64,000 nt of DNA from CAYWIT01 sp964458415 (GTDB taxonomy: Bacteria; Pseudomonadota; Alphaproteobacteria; Micavibrionales; UBA2020). Below are positions 52,172 to 59,578 of the stretch, piece by piece (position 1 is the stretch's first letter; each line of letters opens with the position of its first letter). The position numbers and the translations under genes were made by a program. The stretch spans positions 10,826-74,825 of the forward strand of contig CAYWIT010000013.1 of the NCBI GenBank assembly GCA_964458415.1, given 5' to 3'. The notes beneath the pieces were generated by a model. That model was not told the DNA's origin and did no database searches. It worked only from the letters and a program-made list of their open reading frames with translations.

Positions 52172-52187
52172 ATTCGTTCCTCCTTAT

Positions 52188-52231
52188 CTTGTCATCTTGT
52201 CTCTCCTTAAGGGGAGAGACAAGATGACAAG
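52188..52231. repeat. 19-bp perfect inverted repeat
   Basis: Arms 52188-52206 and 52213-52231 are exact reverse complements with a 6-bp centre. Each arm contains two copies of the CTTGTC/GACAAG core also found in the iteron cluster. It lies between the primase-helicase stop and the next gene start; it could be an operator, part of an origin, or a terminator. Confidence 0.7.
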
Positions 52232-52429
52232 ATCATTATGGCCGCTTGTCAAATTCACCCTGACAAGCTTTGGGCTGGTTTGACAAGATGCTCTTTAATC
52301 CATTGATCCAGCGTAAGGTTTGTCTTGTCGAGATATTTCCTGATCTTGTCAAAGCTTCTTGAAAAGTTTGAACTTTCATTGTCGTATTTGTACCTTGGCT
52401 TCTCGTCTGTCAGCTCTTTCAATGACAAG
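52188..52429. repeat. TGACAAG/CTTGTCA iteron-like cluster (candidate replication origin)
   Basis: Seven exact copies of TGACAAG or its complement start at 52188, 52225, 52245, 52261, 52281, 52345 and 52423, with three one-mismatch copies at 52196, 52217 and 52324. Several are spaced 16 or 20 bp apart. About 0.03 exact copies would be expected by chance in 240 bp. The cluster straddles the 3' end of the primase-helicase gene. Confidence 0.6.
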
Positions 52430-54441
52430 ACTTTTTCAGGGTTCTTTTTGGTTAAATGCCAGTATTGGACCATGAGTTTTCGGATTTCAGGTGTCTTTTT
52501 TTTGTTGCACCATTCAAAAAAGTCGGACTCTTGAAATTTTTTAAAGGTCAAGAAAGCGGCCTTTTCAGCGCCATTTAATTCATCTTCCGGGCTGGAAAAT
52601 GTGGATTCAAATTCAAGCTGACCTTCCAATACAACGGTACATGTCGTGATGGCGTCCCCGTCTTCATCAACCCCCAATTCGACGATATTCAAACTGAAGC
52701 GTTTTATATTGCCAATTTCACCATCTTTGTTTTTTGTAAGTTCAAAACTCCGACCACGCTTTTCGAATTTGACACGAATTTCGTTATCGATGTTTCCTTT
52801 CAGTGAACTATGACCTCTGGCCCCAGCGGTTTCATCCTTGCCTGTGTGATGGATGATGAGGACAGCGGTTTTCTTGCTGAACTTGATTTCGGACATATTA
52901 TTGACGAATTTCGTCATGTCCTCGCTGTTTTCATTACCACCGCCGAATGCGGCAGAGAGCGTGTCAACCACGACGAGTCCGACCTTGTGACCGCTATCCC
53001 TCTCAACGTCATCCACCAATTTGGCGATGAGCTTCAGGTGATCCTTATTATTCAGCAGGTCAACGTAGGCCGCATAGTATGCGAATGGGAATTCAGCGGG
53101 GCTTGCGCCTCTTGCGATGCCGACCCTTGATCGTGCGGCCTCTGCTCTCTTGCCGAATGATGTACCACTCTCCGTACAGATATACAGCACAGCCATTTTC
53201 TCTTTACATTTAAAACCAGCCCAATCGCGGCCTGTGGCGAGATGCATAGCCATGTCGAGCGTCAAAAACGATTTACCGCTACCTGACGGGCCGAATAATA
53301 CGTTCACCGTTTCGCGGTTCATAAAATGCTTGAACAAGGGAACGCCTGAATTCTGTCGTGTCGCATCGCCGCCCCAAATACAGGCTGAGTTTTCCAGCAT
53401 TTTGATCACGGCTTCTTTCGCTTTTTGCAGCGGGTTGACCTGCTTTGCAATGCGGTCAATGGTTTCCTGGTCAACGCTATCTTTGAAGTCGTTGCCTGAT
53501 CTCTCATAGCAGCGCACGATCTCGCGCCTTGTGAGATCTTTATTCTTACCATGCGGAAAAATCCACATGATCTGTGCGGTTTCCAGCAGGGTAAGACCCT
53601 CACTTTTGAGTTCCTTGGCAAGCGTGAAATCTCTTTCACTGCGCGATGGCTTCATGTCGATCTTATTGGTCCAGAGATTGTCGATCTTCTCGTTACGTTT
53701 ACGCAATTTTTCAATGAGCTGATGGATGTCGGCAGGCACTTGTTTGACCTGTGCCATATCCAGCTTGCTGTAATCAATGTCACCCTTGTTCTCGTCGGCA
53801 TAGGCAGGTGCGACAAAGTCAATGTTTTTATATCGTGTCACGCTGATTTTACTGGACCTTGCGAGGGCTTTCTCCCGGCCTTTTTTCTTTGCTGTGGGGA
53901 TGTTCCATGTGTACGGAAGACGCATGATGCGGTCGATGTTCTGCACCTTGTCCGTTCCGTATTGCATGGCGAGGCCACGGGAGAGCGCCTCATAATGCCG
54001 TTTATTATCCTCCGTGGCGGGGATGGGACTGGCGAGGTGCCAAAACGCCTGGATACCGCCGCCTGAGTCGGTAATGACGGTCGGCGGGTTCTCCCCCTGG
54101 GCCAGCTCGTGCGCCAATCTGCCGAGCCTTTCACGTTCTTCCTTGAACGGTTTATCCCTATCAGGGTCAGCATCGAGCCAGACTGCATTGATCTCTTTGA
54201 TGTGCTGCTTTTTCAGCTTGCCGTCTGGTGCGTCGTCGGTTGGCGTGTTGACGGAATAATAGAGGTTTGATTTTCCGTTGTGCCGCTCGATGAAATTGAT
54301 GAGCTGGTCATCGATGATTCGCGTGATGCCGGTGACATGCTCATTCAGGTCGATAGCGACGATGTTGACGCGCTTGCTGCCATAGATGGCTTTCAGATAG
54401 GTAACAGCTTTTTTTGTGTTTTCCTGATTTTTAGGCGGCAT
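52255..54441 (-). CDS. Primase-helicase replication protein of the element
   Basis: A 728-residue fusion. The N-terminal third resembles RepB-like archaeo-eukaryotic primase domains: VWLDADPDRDKP (metal-binding DxD), SGGGIQAFWHL and DRIMRLPYTWNIP. The C-terminal half is a RepA-type AAA/RecA-fold helicase: Walker A GPSGSGKSF, Walker B GLVVVDTLS, and VLIIHHTGKDETAGARGHSS. This combination serves the same role as the P4 alpha protein, replicating the element from its own origin. The iteron cluster overlaps the 3' end. It shares 1 bp with the stop of the upstream AlpA-like gene. Confidence 0.85.
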   Translation of the reverse strand: MPPKNQENTKKAVTYLKAIYGSKRVNIVAIDLNEHVTGITRIIDDQLINFIERHNGKSNLYYSVNTPTDDAPDGKLKKQHIKEINAVWLDADPDRDKPFKEERERLGRLAHELAQGENPPTVITDSGGGIQAFWHLASPIPATEDNKRHYEALSRGLAMQYGTDKVQNIDRIMRLPYTWNIPTAKKKGREKALARSSKISVTRYKNIDFVAPAYADENKGDIDYSKLDMAQVKQVPADIHQLIEKLRKRNEKIDNLWTNKIDMKPSRSERDFTLAKELKSEGLTLLETAQIMWIFPHGKNKDLTRREIVRCYERSGNDFKDSVDQETIDRIAKQVNPLQKAKEAVIKMLENSACIWGGDATRQNSGVPLFKHFMNRETVNVLFGPSGSGKSFLTLDMAMHLATGRDWAGFKCKEKMAVLYICTESGTSFGKRAEAARSRVGIARGASPAEFPFAYYAAYVDLLNNKDHLKLIAKLVDDVERDSGHKVGLVVVDTLSAAFGGGNENSEDMTKFVNNMSEIKFSKKTAVLIIHHTGKDETAGARGHSSLKGNIDNEIRVKFEKRGRSFELTKNKDGEIGNIKRFSLNIVELGVDEDGDAITTCTVVLEGQLEFESTFSSPEDELNGAEKAAFLTFKKFQESDFFEWCNKKKTPEIRKLMVQYWHLTKKNPEKVLSLKELTDEKPRYKYDNESSNFSRSFDKIRKYLDKTNLTLDQWIKEHLVKPAQSLSG

Positions 54442-54668
54442 TACTTTTCCCCGTATGCGCTTGTGGATTGCACCTTTCGGGCATTCATGTACGTATCGAG
54501 GTCAGCAATGTCGTATAAAACACGGGCACCGGCTTTGACAAATGGCATACCCGTACCATGTGCCCTCATTCGCTGGAGCGTTTTTACGGACAGGCCAATA
54601 TATTCAGCGGTTTGTTTTTCAGACAGGTAGCGTTTTTGATCCTGTCCAGAAGAATTTTTGATAGGCAT
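54441..54668 (-). CDS. AlpA/excisionase-like helix-turn-helix protein
   Basis: A 75-residue DNA-binding protein with a MerR-like HTH_17 domain: YLSEKQTAEYIGLSVKTLQR, then GTGMPFVKAGARVLYDIADL. Members in satellites act as excisionases or as activators of integrase and replication genes. Its stop abuts the primase-helicase start, so the two are co-transcribed. Confidence 0.85.
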   Translation of the reverse strand: MPIKNSSGQDQKRYLSEKQTAEYIGLSVKTLQRMRAHGTGMPFVKAGARVLYDIADLDTYMNARKVQSTSAYGEK

Positions 54669-54754
54669 GACTGATTCCTTTCCTTGTTCATGGGCACTTA
54701 TTGCGCCTCATGTCAGGTCAGGGTAGGTCGTCATGCTGTGCTAAAAAATGCGGT

Positions 54755-55384
54755 TCATTTGACACGATATGGGTCAAAATCTCCAAAACAGGAAATCTCG
54801 AAATAATGCTCGATAACCTTAGTCGGACTGCATTTACGTGACTTTAGCTCCGCTTTCAGAGCCTTTATTGCTTCGAGATACTGTTTTTGCGCTGACTTGC
54901 CCTTTCTCCCATTTCTACAGCCTTTTGCCCATTCTGCCAGTTGAGCTGTGCTTGATCGCTGATCGGAGTTGCTGCGATTTTGATCACTACTTGTATTTGC
55001 GCTTTGACTTCTTAGCTGTGGGAAATCGTATATTTTCATTATCTTCAGGATTGCCTTGGCTGCATCTTTGCTCGAAATACTGGTGCTATCCCGTAAAAAA
55101 TCAAAGGAGGCTGCGGCCATAGTAAAAAGCATCTTATCACGATCAGAGAATTTTATTTTTTCAGGCTTCAGTAAGGTTGACTCCCTGCCAACCTCAAGTT
55201 CTTTAAGGGTATGTAAAACTTCAGTGATCGGTGAAAAAATATTTGGCGTTGCACCAAGAGAGCGAAGGTGTTTGCAAATTGCGCTAAGTTGCCTAATAGC
55301 GAGCTCCCTGTTTTTCACAGGATCATGATCATTGTAAGGGAGGCTCTTTCGTATTGATTTCAGCTCATCAATTATTTTAGCCAT
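54755..55384 (-). CDS. Hypothetical protein coupled to the integrase gene
   Basis: A 209-residue soluble, helical, basic protein with no recognised family (LAIRQLSAICKHLRSLGATP; MLFTMAAASFDFLRDSTSIS). A Ser/Asn/Gln-rich linker (about 127-145) separates two parts. It overlaps the 3' end of the integrase gene by 8 bp, and such a position is often held by accessory recombination or regulatory genes, but nothing proves that here. Confidence 0.6.
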   Translation of the reverse strand: MAKIIDELKSIRKSLPYNDHDPVKNRELAIRQLSAICKHLRSLGATPNIFSPITEVLHTLKELEVGRESTLLKPEKIKFSDRDKMLFTMAAASFDFLRDSTSISSKDAAKAILKIMKIYDFPQLRSQSANTSSDQNRSNSDQRSSTAQLAEWAKGCRNGRKGKSAQKQYLEAIKALKAELKSRKCSPTKVIEHYFEISCFGDFDPYRVK

Positions 55385-56621
55385 GAATTTTTACCACGTT
55401 GTCTTTCTTAGGCTTCGTATTCATAGCATCCAGAATCCGCTTGCTGATAGCTTCATTTGCTGTTTGCAGGGGGTCGTTTGCCAAGTGGGAATAGCGTTCT
55501 GTGGTCTTGGTATTTGAATGCCCCAAGAGAGAGCCGATTACCTTTAAGTGGTGTCCTGATGCAACGGCAGTTGAGGCGTAGTTATGCCGTAAATCATGAA
55601 TACGGACATCTGTAAGCCCCGCTTTCTTTCGTATATCTCCCCAAGGGTCTTTAATGTTCACAAGGTGGCTTCCTTCTTTCTTGCCGCAGATCACATAGGG
55701 ATTGTCCTCAATACGGGGAATTTCACTGAGAAGCTGGAGTGCCGATGCTGACAGGTAAATAGTTTTCTGGCCCGTCTTGCTTTCCTGCAATCGGATCAAC
55801 TTGCGGCTAAAATCCACATCTGACCATTTCAAGGTCAGGATCTCATTGCATCTTGCACCTGTCAAAAGTAAAAGGCGAATTGCTGCCGTAATATACTTGG
55901 TGCTAATGTTCTCTTCTTTCTTTTTGCTCTTTTCTTTCTTATGGGGCTGTTCAGCAAGGTACTTGTTATCCTGCTCATACTGGCTTAAAGCCTTGCCTAA
56001 AGCGTAAATCTCAGCCTCGGATAAAAAGCGTTCGCGGGACTTTTCTTCAAACTTCTCCACATGACGGCAAGGGTTTACACCGTCTGTCCGGTGACCATTC
56101 TTGTCACACCATGAAAAGAAGCTGGAAAGCAAGGCAAGGACGCGATTGGCTTGATAGGGTGTCTTTTTTAAACCGTGGTGCATTTTGGCAATATCCGCAC
56201 GGCTCACCACTTCCACACGATAATTCCCGATCTCAGGCTGGATAAACTTTTCAAAAGTGCGTTTATATTCTGTATATGTCCGGTCACTTCGCTTACCCTC
56301 GATCTCCTCCAGAAAGGACTCAAAGGCCGCTTTCACGAGGGGGATTTTCTTGGCAGCGTCTTTTAATGCGGCAACGTCAATACCCTTGCGTACCTGTCCC
56401 CGCAGGATTTCGGCCTCATGCCGGGCCTTCTCAGGGGTCAAATCACCTGCCCACATGCCAATGGTATAGAAACGCTGGCGACCATGCAGGGAGTATTTAA
56501 ACATAAAGTACCGCCCCTCTATGCGGTGACGGCAACCAAAGCCCCTAAGTTCGGTATCCCAAATAACATCTCCAGGCTTCATAGCTTTAATTGCGGATAT
56601 GGTCAGCTTCTTCTTTGCCAT
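55377..56621 (-). CDS. Tyrosine-type integrase of the tRNA-Lys element
   Basis: A 414-residue recombinase. An N-terminal arm-binding domain (KLTISAIKAMKPGDVIWDTE, GCRHRIEGRYFMFKYSLHGR) is followed by a core-binding SAM-like domain. The catalytic domain has all key residues: Arg in LLTGARCNEILTLKWSDVD, Lys in ESKTGQKTIYL, HDLRHNYAST, LLGHSNTKTTERYSHL with the nucleophile Tyr. The gene reads inward from the right end; its upstream region carries the right arm-type repeats and the attR copy. Confidence 0.94.
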   Translation of the reverse strand: MAKKKLTISAIKAMKPGDVIWDTELRGFGCRHRIEGRYFMFKYSLHGRQRFYTIGMWAGDLTPEKARHEAEILRGQVRKGIDVAALKDAAKKIPLVKAAFESFLEEIEGKRSDRTYTEYKRTFEKFIQPEIGNYRVEVVSRADIAKMHHGLKKTPYQANRVLALLSSFFSWCDKNGHRTDGVNPCRHVEKFEEKSRERFLSEAEIYALGKALSQYEQDNKYLAEQPHKKEKSKKKEENISTKYITAAIRLLLLTGARCNEILTLKWSDVDFSRKLIRLQESKTGQKTIYLSASALQLLSEIPRIEDNPYVICGKKEGSHLVNIKDPWGDIRKKAGLTDVRIHDLRHNYASTAVASGHHLKVIGSLLGHSNTKTTERYSHLANDPLQTANEAISKRILDAMNTKPKKDNVVKIHG

Positions 56622-56633
56622 GTGTTTTTCTCC

Positions 56634-56655
56634 TGTGGCTACAGCTTGGCTACAG
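56634..56655 (+). repeat. Right arm-type repeat pair (GTGGCTACAG, TTGGCTACAG)
   Basis: Same 22-bp block as 46677-46698 with one mismatch, in direct orientation, 13 bp upstream of the integrase start. Integrase binding here would also cover its promoter. Confidence 0.7.
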
Positions 56656-56762
56656 TCTGGGTTATAACCTGTGAGGACTCACGAGGGCAAGAAGTATATT
56701 AAGCTATTGTTATTAAAGACTACTGAGGAAATGAGAGGAGGCCTGTCCAAATACACCGACAA

Positions 56763-56815
56763 ACTTTTAATCAGAGGGCCGTGGGTTCAAATCCCACCGG
56801 GATCACCATTTCTTT
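56763..56815 (+). repeat. attR: 53-bp direct repeat of the tRNA-Lys 3' half
   Basis: Exact copy of 46585-46637. It lacks the 5' half of the tRNA and is not a functional tRNA gene. Confidence 0.93.
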
Positions 56816-56879
56816 CCCTGAAAACCGTTCTTTACAGGACTTTGAACCCACAGATTCTTATTTTGCAGCGCAGCTGCAT

Positions 56880-56914
56880 GTTCAAATCCCACCGGGATCA
56901 CCATTTCTTTTCAA
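56880..56914 (+). repeat. Third, partial att copy (35 bp)
   Basis: Exact match to 46607-46641 (T-arm loop through the CCA and beyond). It extends four bases further into the attL flank than the attR copy does. It lies 64 bp beyond attR and is probably a scar of an earlier insertion. Confidence 0.75.
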
Positions 56915-57073
56915 ATTCCTGGAATTACTTTTAATCCACACCGTTACAAGTGACGCGCCTGTTTGAAAGTACAGGATGCTATCGCCCACACGGCACAGTT
57001 TTTCCCTCGCGCCTTTGTAACTTCCGGCTCTATTGTTGCGAATAGGAAGAAACAGTCTTGAAGGAGACATCCC

Positions 57074-57769
57074 ATGTTTGACAGGATTTTAAAAAAACTC
57101 CTTAAGCCTGCCGGCGCCCTCACCGCCGCAGGGATCGGCGTCGGCATGTATTGCGCGCAAGCAGCCCCACCTGTCCGCATTCTGCCCGCCCCCGCCATAG
57201 ATACCCCGCTTGCGGCTGCAGGCGAAGAAAAACAGACAATTATCCTTGCCGGCGGCTGTTTCTGGGGCATAGAAGCCGTCTTTCAGCATATCAAAGGCGT
57301 GGAAAACGCCGTTTCAGGCTATGCCGGCGGCACGGTTGAAACCGCACAATATGATGCTGTCAGCTCTGGCCGGACAGGCCATGCCGAAGCCGTCGCGGTG
57401 ACTTACGATCCGGCACAAATGAGCCTTGGCAGGCTCCTTCAGGTCTTTTTCTCCGTTGCGCATGACCCGACCACGCTGAACCGTCAGGGCCCGGATAGCG
57501 GCACGCAATACCGCTCCGCCATCTTTTTCAGCACGCCAGAGCAGGAAAAGATTGCAAAAGCCTATATCAACCAGCTCGACAAAGCCGCCGTTTTTCCCAC
57601 CGCAATCGTGACGACACTGGAACCCCTCGTCCGCTTCTTTCCTGCGGAACACTATCATCAGGATTATGCCGCTCGGAACCCCGACAACCCCTATATCGTT
57701 ATCCATGACCAACCCAAGGTCGCCCGGCTCAGGGAGCTCTTCCCCGAAATCTACAGGGCACAGGAATAA
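57074..57769 (+). CDS. msrA: Peptide-methionine (S)-S-oxide reductase, exported form
   Basis: A 231-residue enzyme reducing methionine-S-sulfoxide. Catalytic motif AGGCFWGIEAVFQHIKGVEN, with GYAGGTVETAQYDAVSSGRT, HDPTTLNRQGPDSGTQYRSA and FFPAEHYHQDYAARNP, is complete. Some 50 N-terminal residues precede the domain and include a basic start and an Ala/Gly-rich hydrophobic stretch (PAGALTAAGIGVGMYCAQAA), so the protein is probably periplasmic. RBS AAGGAG precedes the ATG. First chromosomal gene after the tRNA-Lys element. Confidence 0.93.
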   Translation: MFDRILKKLLKPAGALTAAGIGVGMYCAQAAPPVRILPAPAIDTPLAAAGEEKQTIILAGGCFWGIEAVFQHIKGVENAVSGYAGGTVETAQYDAVSSGRTGHAEAVAVTYDPAQMSLGRLLQVFFSVAHDPTTLNRQGPDSGTQYRSAIFFSTPEQEKIAKAYINQLDKAAVFPTAIVTTLEPLVRFFPAEHYHQDYAARNPDNPYIVIHDQPKVARLRELFPEIYRAQE

Positions 57770-57955
57770 ATTTTATGGATATTGCCGATAAAAAATATAA
57801 ACGCTTTATTTTCATTGCGTTACATCTTGTTTTTTCCGAGAATCAGGCGCAAATATAGAAACGTAGATAATAAAGACGTTTGATGCCTCTATCGGGATAA
57901 AAACGCTCCCCAAAGCTACGCCTAACAACACTTAAAAAAACATCTGGAGAATATC

Positions 57956-58282
57956 ATGAAAAAGTACCTGACACTTGCAGCATTGCTTGGTGCAATTGCG
58001 TTTGCAAGCGTTTCCTTCCTCGCTCAAGCTGAAGAAAATGTAGCTCCTGCTGCAGAACAGGCTATGGAAGCAGCTGCCCCTGCAGTTGATGCCGCAGTTG
58101 CCCCTGCAGTATCCGTTGAAGAGGACTGCAAAGCCTCGGCTTCCGTTGCAAAAGCTGATGGCACGATGCCTTCCGCTGAAGAAGTCGATGCAGCTGTAAA
58201 AGCCTGCGTTGAAGCGCATGCCGCTCCGGTAGCAACAGACGTAACAGCAGCTCCTGCTGAAGAAGGCCACGCTGAAGAGTAA
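57956..58282 (+). CDS. Small exported Ala/Glu-rich protein
   Basis: A 108-residue protein with a clear signal peptide (YLTLAALLGAIAFASVSFLA, cleaved after QA near residue 25). The mature part is acidic and Ala/Val/Pro-rich, with two cysteines (EDCKASASVAKA and VKACVEAHA) that could form one disulfide. No known family. It has its own terminator (58338-58369), so it is probably transcribed alone. Confidence 0.7.
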   Translation: MKKYLTLAALLGAIAFASVSFLAQAEENVAPAAEQAMEAAAPAVDAAVAPAVSVEEDCKASASVAKADGTMPSAEEVDAAVKACVEAHAAPVATDVTAAPAEEGHAEE

Positions 58283-58337
58283 TCTTCGCGACTTTTTTCT
58301 GCACGCGACTTGATCGCTGCAAAAATGATACAGCAAG

Positions 58338-58369
58338 ACGGGTCTCAAGGTAACTTGAGGCCCGTTTTG
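58338..58369 (+). terminator. Intrinsic terminator after the small exported protein gene
   Basis: 12-bp stem ACGGG-T-CTCAAG / CTTGAG-G-CCCGT closed by a GTAA tetraloop and followed by TTTTGT. Confidence 0.85.
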
Positions 58370-58380
58370 TCAAGAAAGTT

Positions 58381-58410
58381 TTGACAAAGGTGAGAATCAC
58401 GTTCTACAAT
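58381..58410 (+). promoter_or_regulatory. Sigma70-type promoter for the histone-like gene
   Basis: TTGACA at 58381-58386, TACAAT at 58405-58410, 18-bp spacer, about 78 bp upstream of the ATG at 58488. Confidence 0.75.
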
Positions 58411-58487
58411 AAAATTATGATTAGGAAAGCGAGACGAATTGTTCGCCGTTTTTCTAATTTGTGCAACCTCAAATAGGGAAGAAAACT

Positions 58488-58682
58488 ATGGCAACGAAAA
58501 AACCAGCAGCTAAAAAACCGGCTGCAAAAAAACCAGCTGCTAAGAAACCTGCTGCGAAGAAAAAAGTAGCTGCTAAAAAGCCAGCTGCGAAGAAAAAAGT
58601 AGCTGCTAAAAAGCCAGCTGCTAAAAAAGCAGTTGCTAAGAAGCCGGCTGCGAAGAAAAAAGTAGCTGCTAAAAAGAAATAA
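58488..58682 (+). CDS. Lysine/alanine-rich histone-H1-like protein
   Basis: A 64-residue protein made almost only of Lys, Ala, Pro and Val, in repeats of KKPAA and KKKVAA. Such sequences match eukaryotic H1 tails and bacterial AlgP/Hc1-like DNA-binding proteins; they bind and compact DNA or bind RNA without a folded domain. Start ATG 58488 has GGGAAG upstream and lies well within its own transcription unit (promoter 58381, terminator 58706). The DNA shows near-identical tandem units, so length may vary between strains. Confidence 0.8.
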   Translation: MATKKPAAKKPAAKKPAAKKPAAKKKVAAKKPAAKKKVAAKKPAAKKAVAKKPAAKKKVAAKKK

Positions 58683-58705
58683 GTCTTCTGACTTTTTCGA
58701 GACAT

Positions 58706-58739
58706 GAAGAGCGCTTCGCAAGAGGCGCTCTTCTCTTTT
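58706..58739 (+). terminator. Intrinsic terminator after the histone-like gene
   Basis: gaagagcgc (58706-58714) and gcgctcttc (58725-58733) form a 9-bp stem followed by TCTTTT. Confidence 0.8.
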
Positions 58740-58843
58740 CAATGCGTGCCGAAACCCTTTAATACCGCTATTTTCTTTACTTTATTCAAAACACCCATAA
58801 GATGTTTCATAGAATGTTTTTAACCGTATGAGCCTGCAAAAAA

Positions 58844-59572
58844 ATGGAAACGCTTCTTCACCCTGAAATCTGGATCAGCCTTCTGACCCTGAGCGCGCTC
58901 GAAATCGTTCTCGGTATCGACAATATAATTTTTCTATCCATCATCTCCGCCCGCCTGCCAAAATCACAGCAACCGCGCGCCAGAAAAATCGGCCTCACCA
59001 TGGCGCTGGCCGGACGGATTATTTTCCTCTCCAGCATCACCTGGGTCATCCAGCTGAAAGAGCCCGTCTTGTCCGTCGGCACCTTCGACGTCTCTTGGCG
59101 CGACATCATTCTGTTCTCGGGCGGGCTCTTCCTCCTCTATAAAGCCACGACAGAAATCCATGCCACCGTCGCCGGGATCGAGGAAAATGAAAAAAAAGTT
59201 AAAAACCTGTCCTTTACGACCGCCATCCTGCAAATTGCGGTCCTTGATGTCGTCTTCGCGCTCGACTCCATGATCACTGCTGTCGGCCTGTCCGATGTTT
59301 TGTGGGTCATGATCGCCGCGAATGTGATCGCTATGCTGATCATGGTCTTTGCTTCCGAAGCCGTCAGCGCCTTTATCGAGAAATACCAATCCCTCAAAAT
59401 GCTCGCTCTCAGCTTTCTGATGATGGTGGGTGTTGCCTTGGTCGCCGACGGTTTGCATTTTCATATCCCGAGAAATTATATCTATTTCTCGATCGCTTTT
59501 TCCGCCGCAACTGAGTTTCTCAATATCACGGCCCACCGCAAAAAAGAAAAAAGGAATGTAAATAAAGGCTGA
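58844..59572 (+). CDS. TerC-family integral membrane protein
   Basis: A 242-residue protein with seven or so hydrophobic helices. The two family motifs with acidic residues in the membrane are present: EIVLGIDNIIFLSIISARLP and ILQIAVLDVVFALDSMITAV. TerC/Alx-type proteins are linked to tellurite resistance and manganese export, probably loading metal to secreted proteins. A charged cytoplasmic C-terminus ends it. The Sel1-repeat gene starts 6 bp downstream. Confidence 0.9.
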   Translation: METLLHPEIWISLLTLSALEIVLGIDNIIFLSIISARLPKSQQPRARKIGLTMALAGRIIFLSSITWVIQLKEPVLSVGTFDVSWRDIILFSGGLFLLYKATTEIHATVAGIEENEKKVKNLSFTTAILQIAVLDVVFALDSMITAVGLSDVLWVMIAANVIAMLIMVFASEAVSAFIEKYQSLKMLALSFLMMVGVALVADGLHFHIPRNYIYFSIAFSAATEFLNITAHRKKEKRNVNKG

Positions 59573-59578
59573 TTTTTC

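Larger units (their letters stand above)
46585..56815. mobile_element. Integrative element in tRNA-Lys (about 10.2 kb), satellite-like
   Basis: Bounded by a perfect 53-bp direct repeat (46585-46637 and 56763-56815) that covers the 3' half of tRNA-Lys and seven bases beyond. A tyrosine integrase reads inward from the right end, and 22-bp arm-type repeats (one mismatch) occur just inside both ends. Contents in order: ABC-3C-type defence genes, two lipoproteins, a c4-like RNA, a winged-helix-like protein, TGACAAG iterons, primase-helicase, AlpA-like regulator, hypothetical protein, integrase. The tRNA stays intact at the left end. No structural, packaging or conjugation genes are seen, which fits a phage satellite or small genomic island. 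Confidence 0.92.

Noticed and set aside
50382..54441. Conjugation or phage structural genes in the tRNA-Lys element
   Set aside because: No relaxase, coupling protein, capsid, terminase or tail proteins can be recognised; the lipoproteins do not match known mating-pair subunits.
56763..56910. Additional tRNA-Lys genes
   Set aside because: Only the 3' portion is present in each copy; there is no D-arm or 5' acceptor strand, so these are attachment-site remnants.
58488..58682. CRISPR array or other spaced repeat
   Set aside because: The repeats are a Lys/Ala coding repeat in frame with a start, ribosome binding site and terminator. No CRISPR array or cas gene was seen anywhere in the window.
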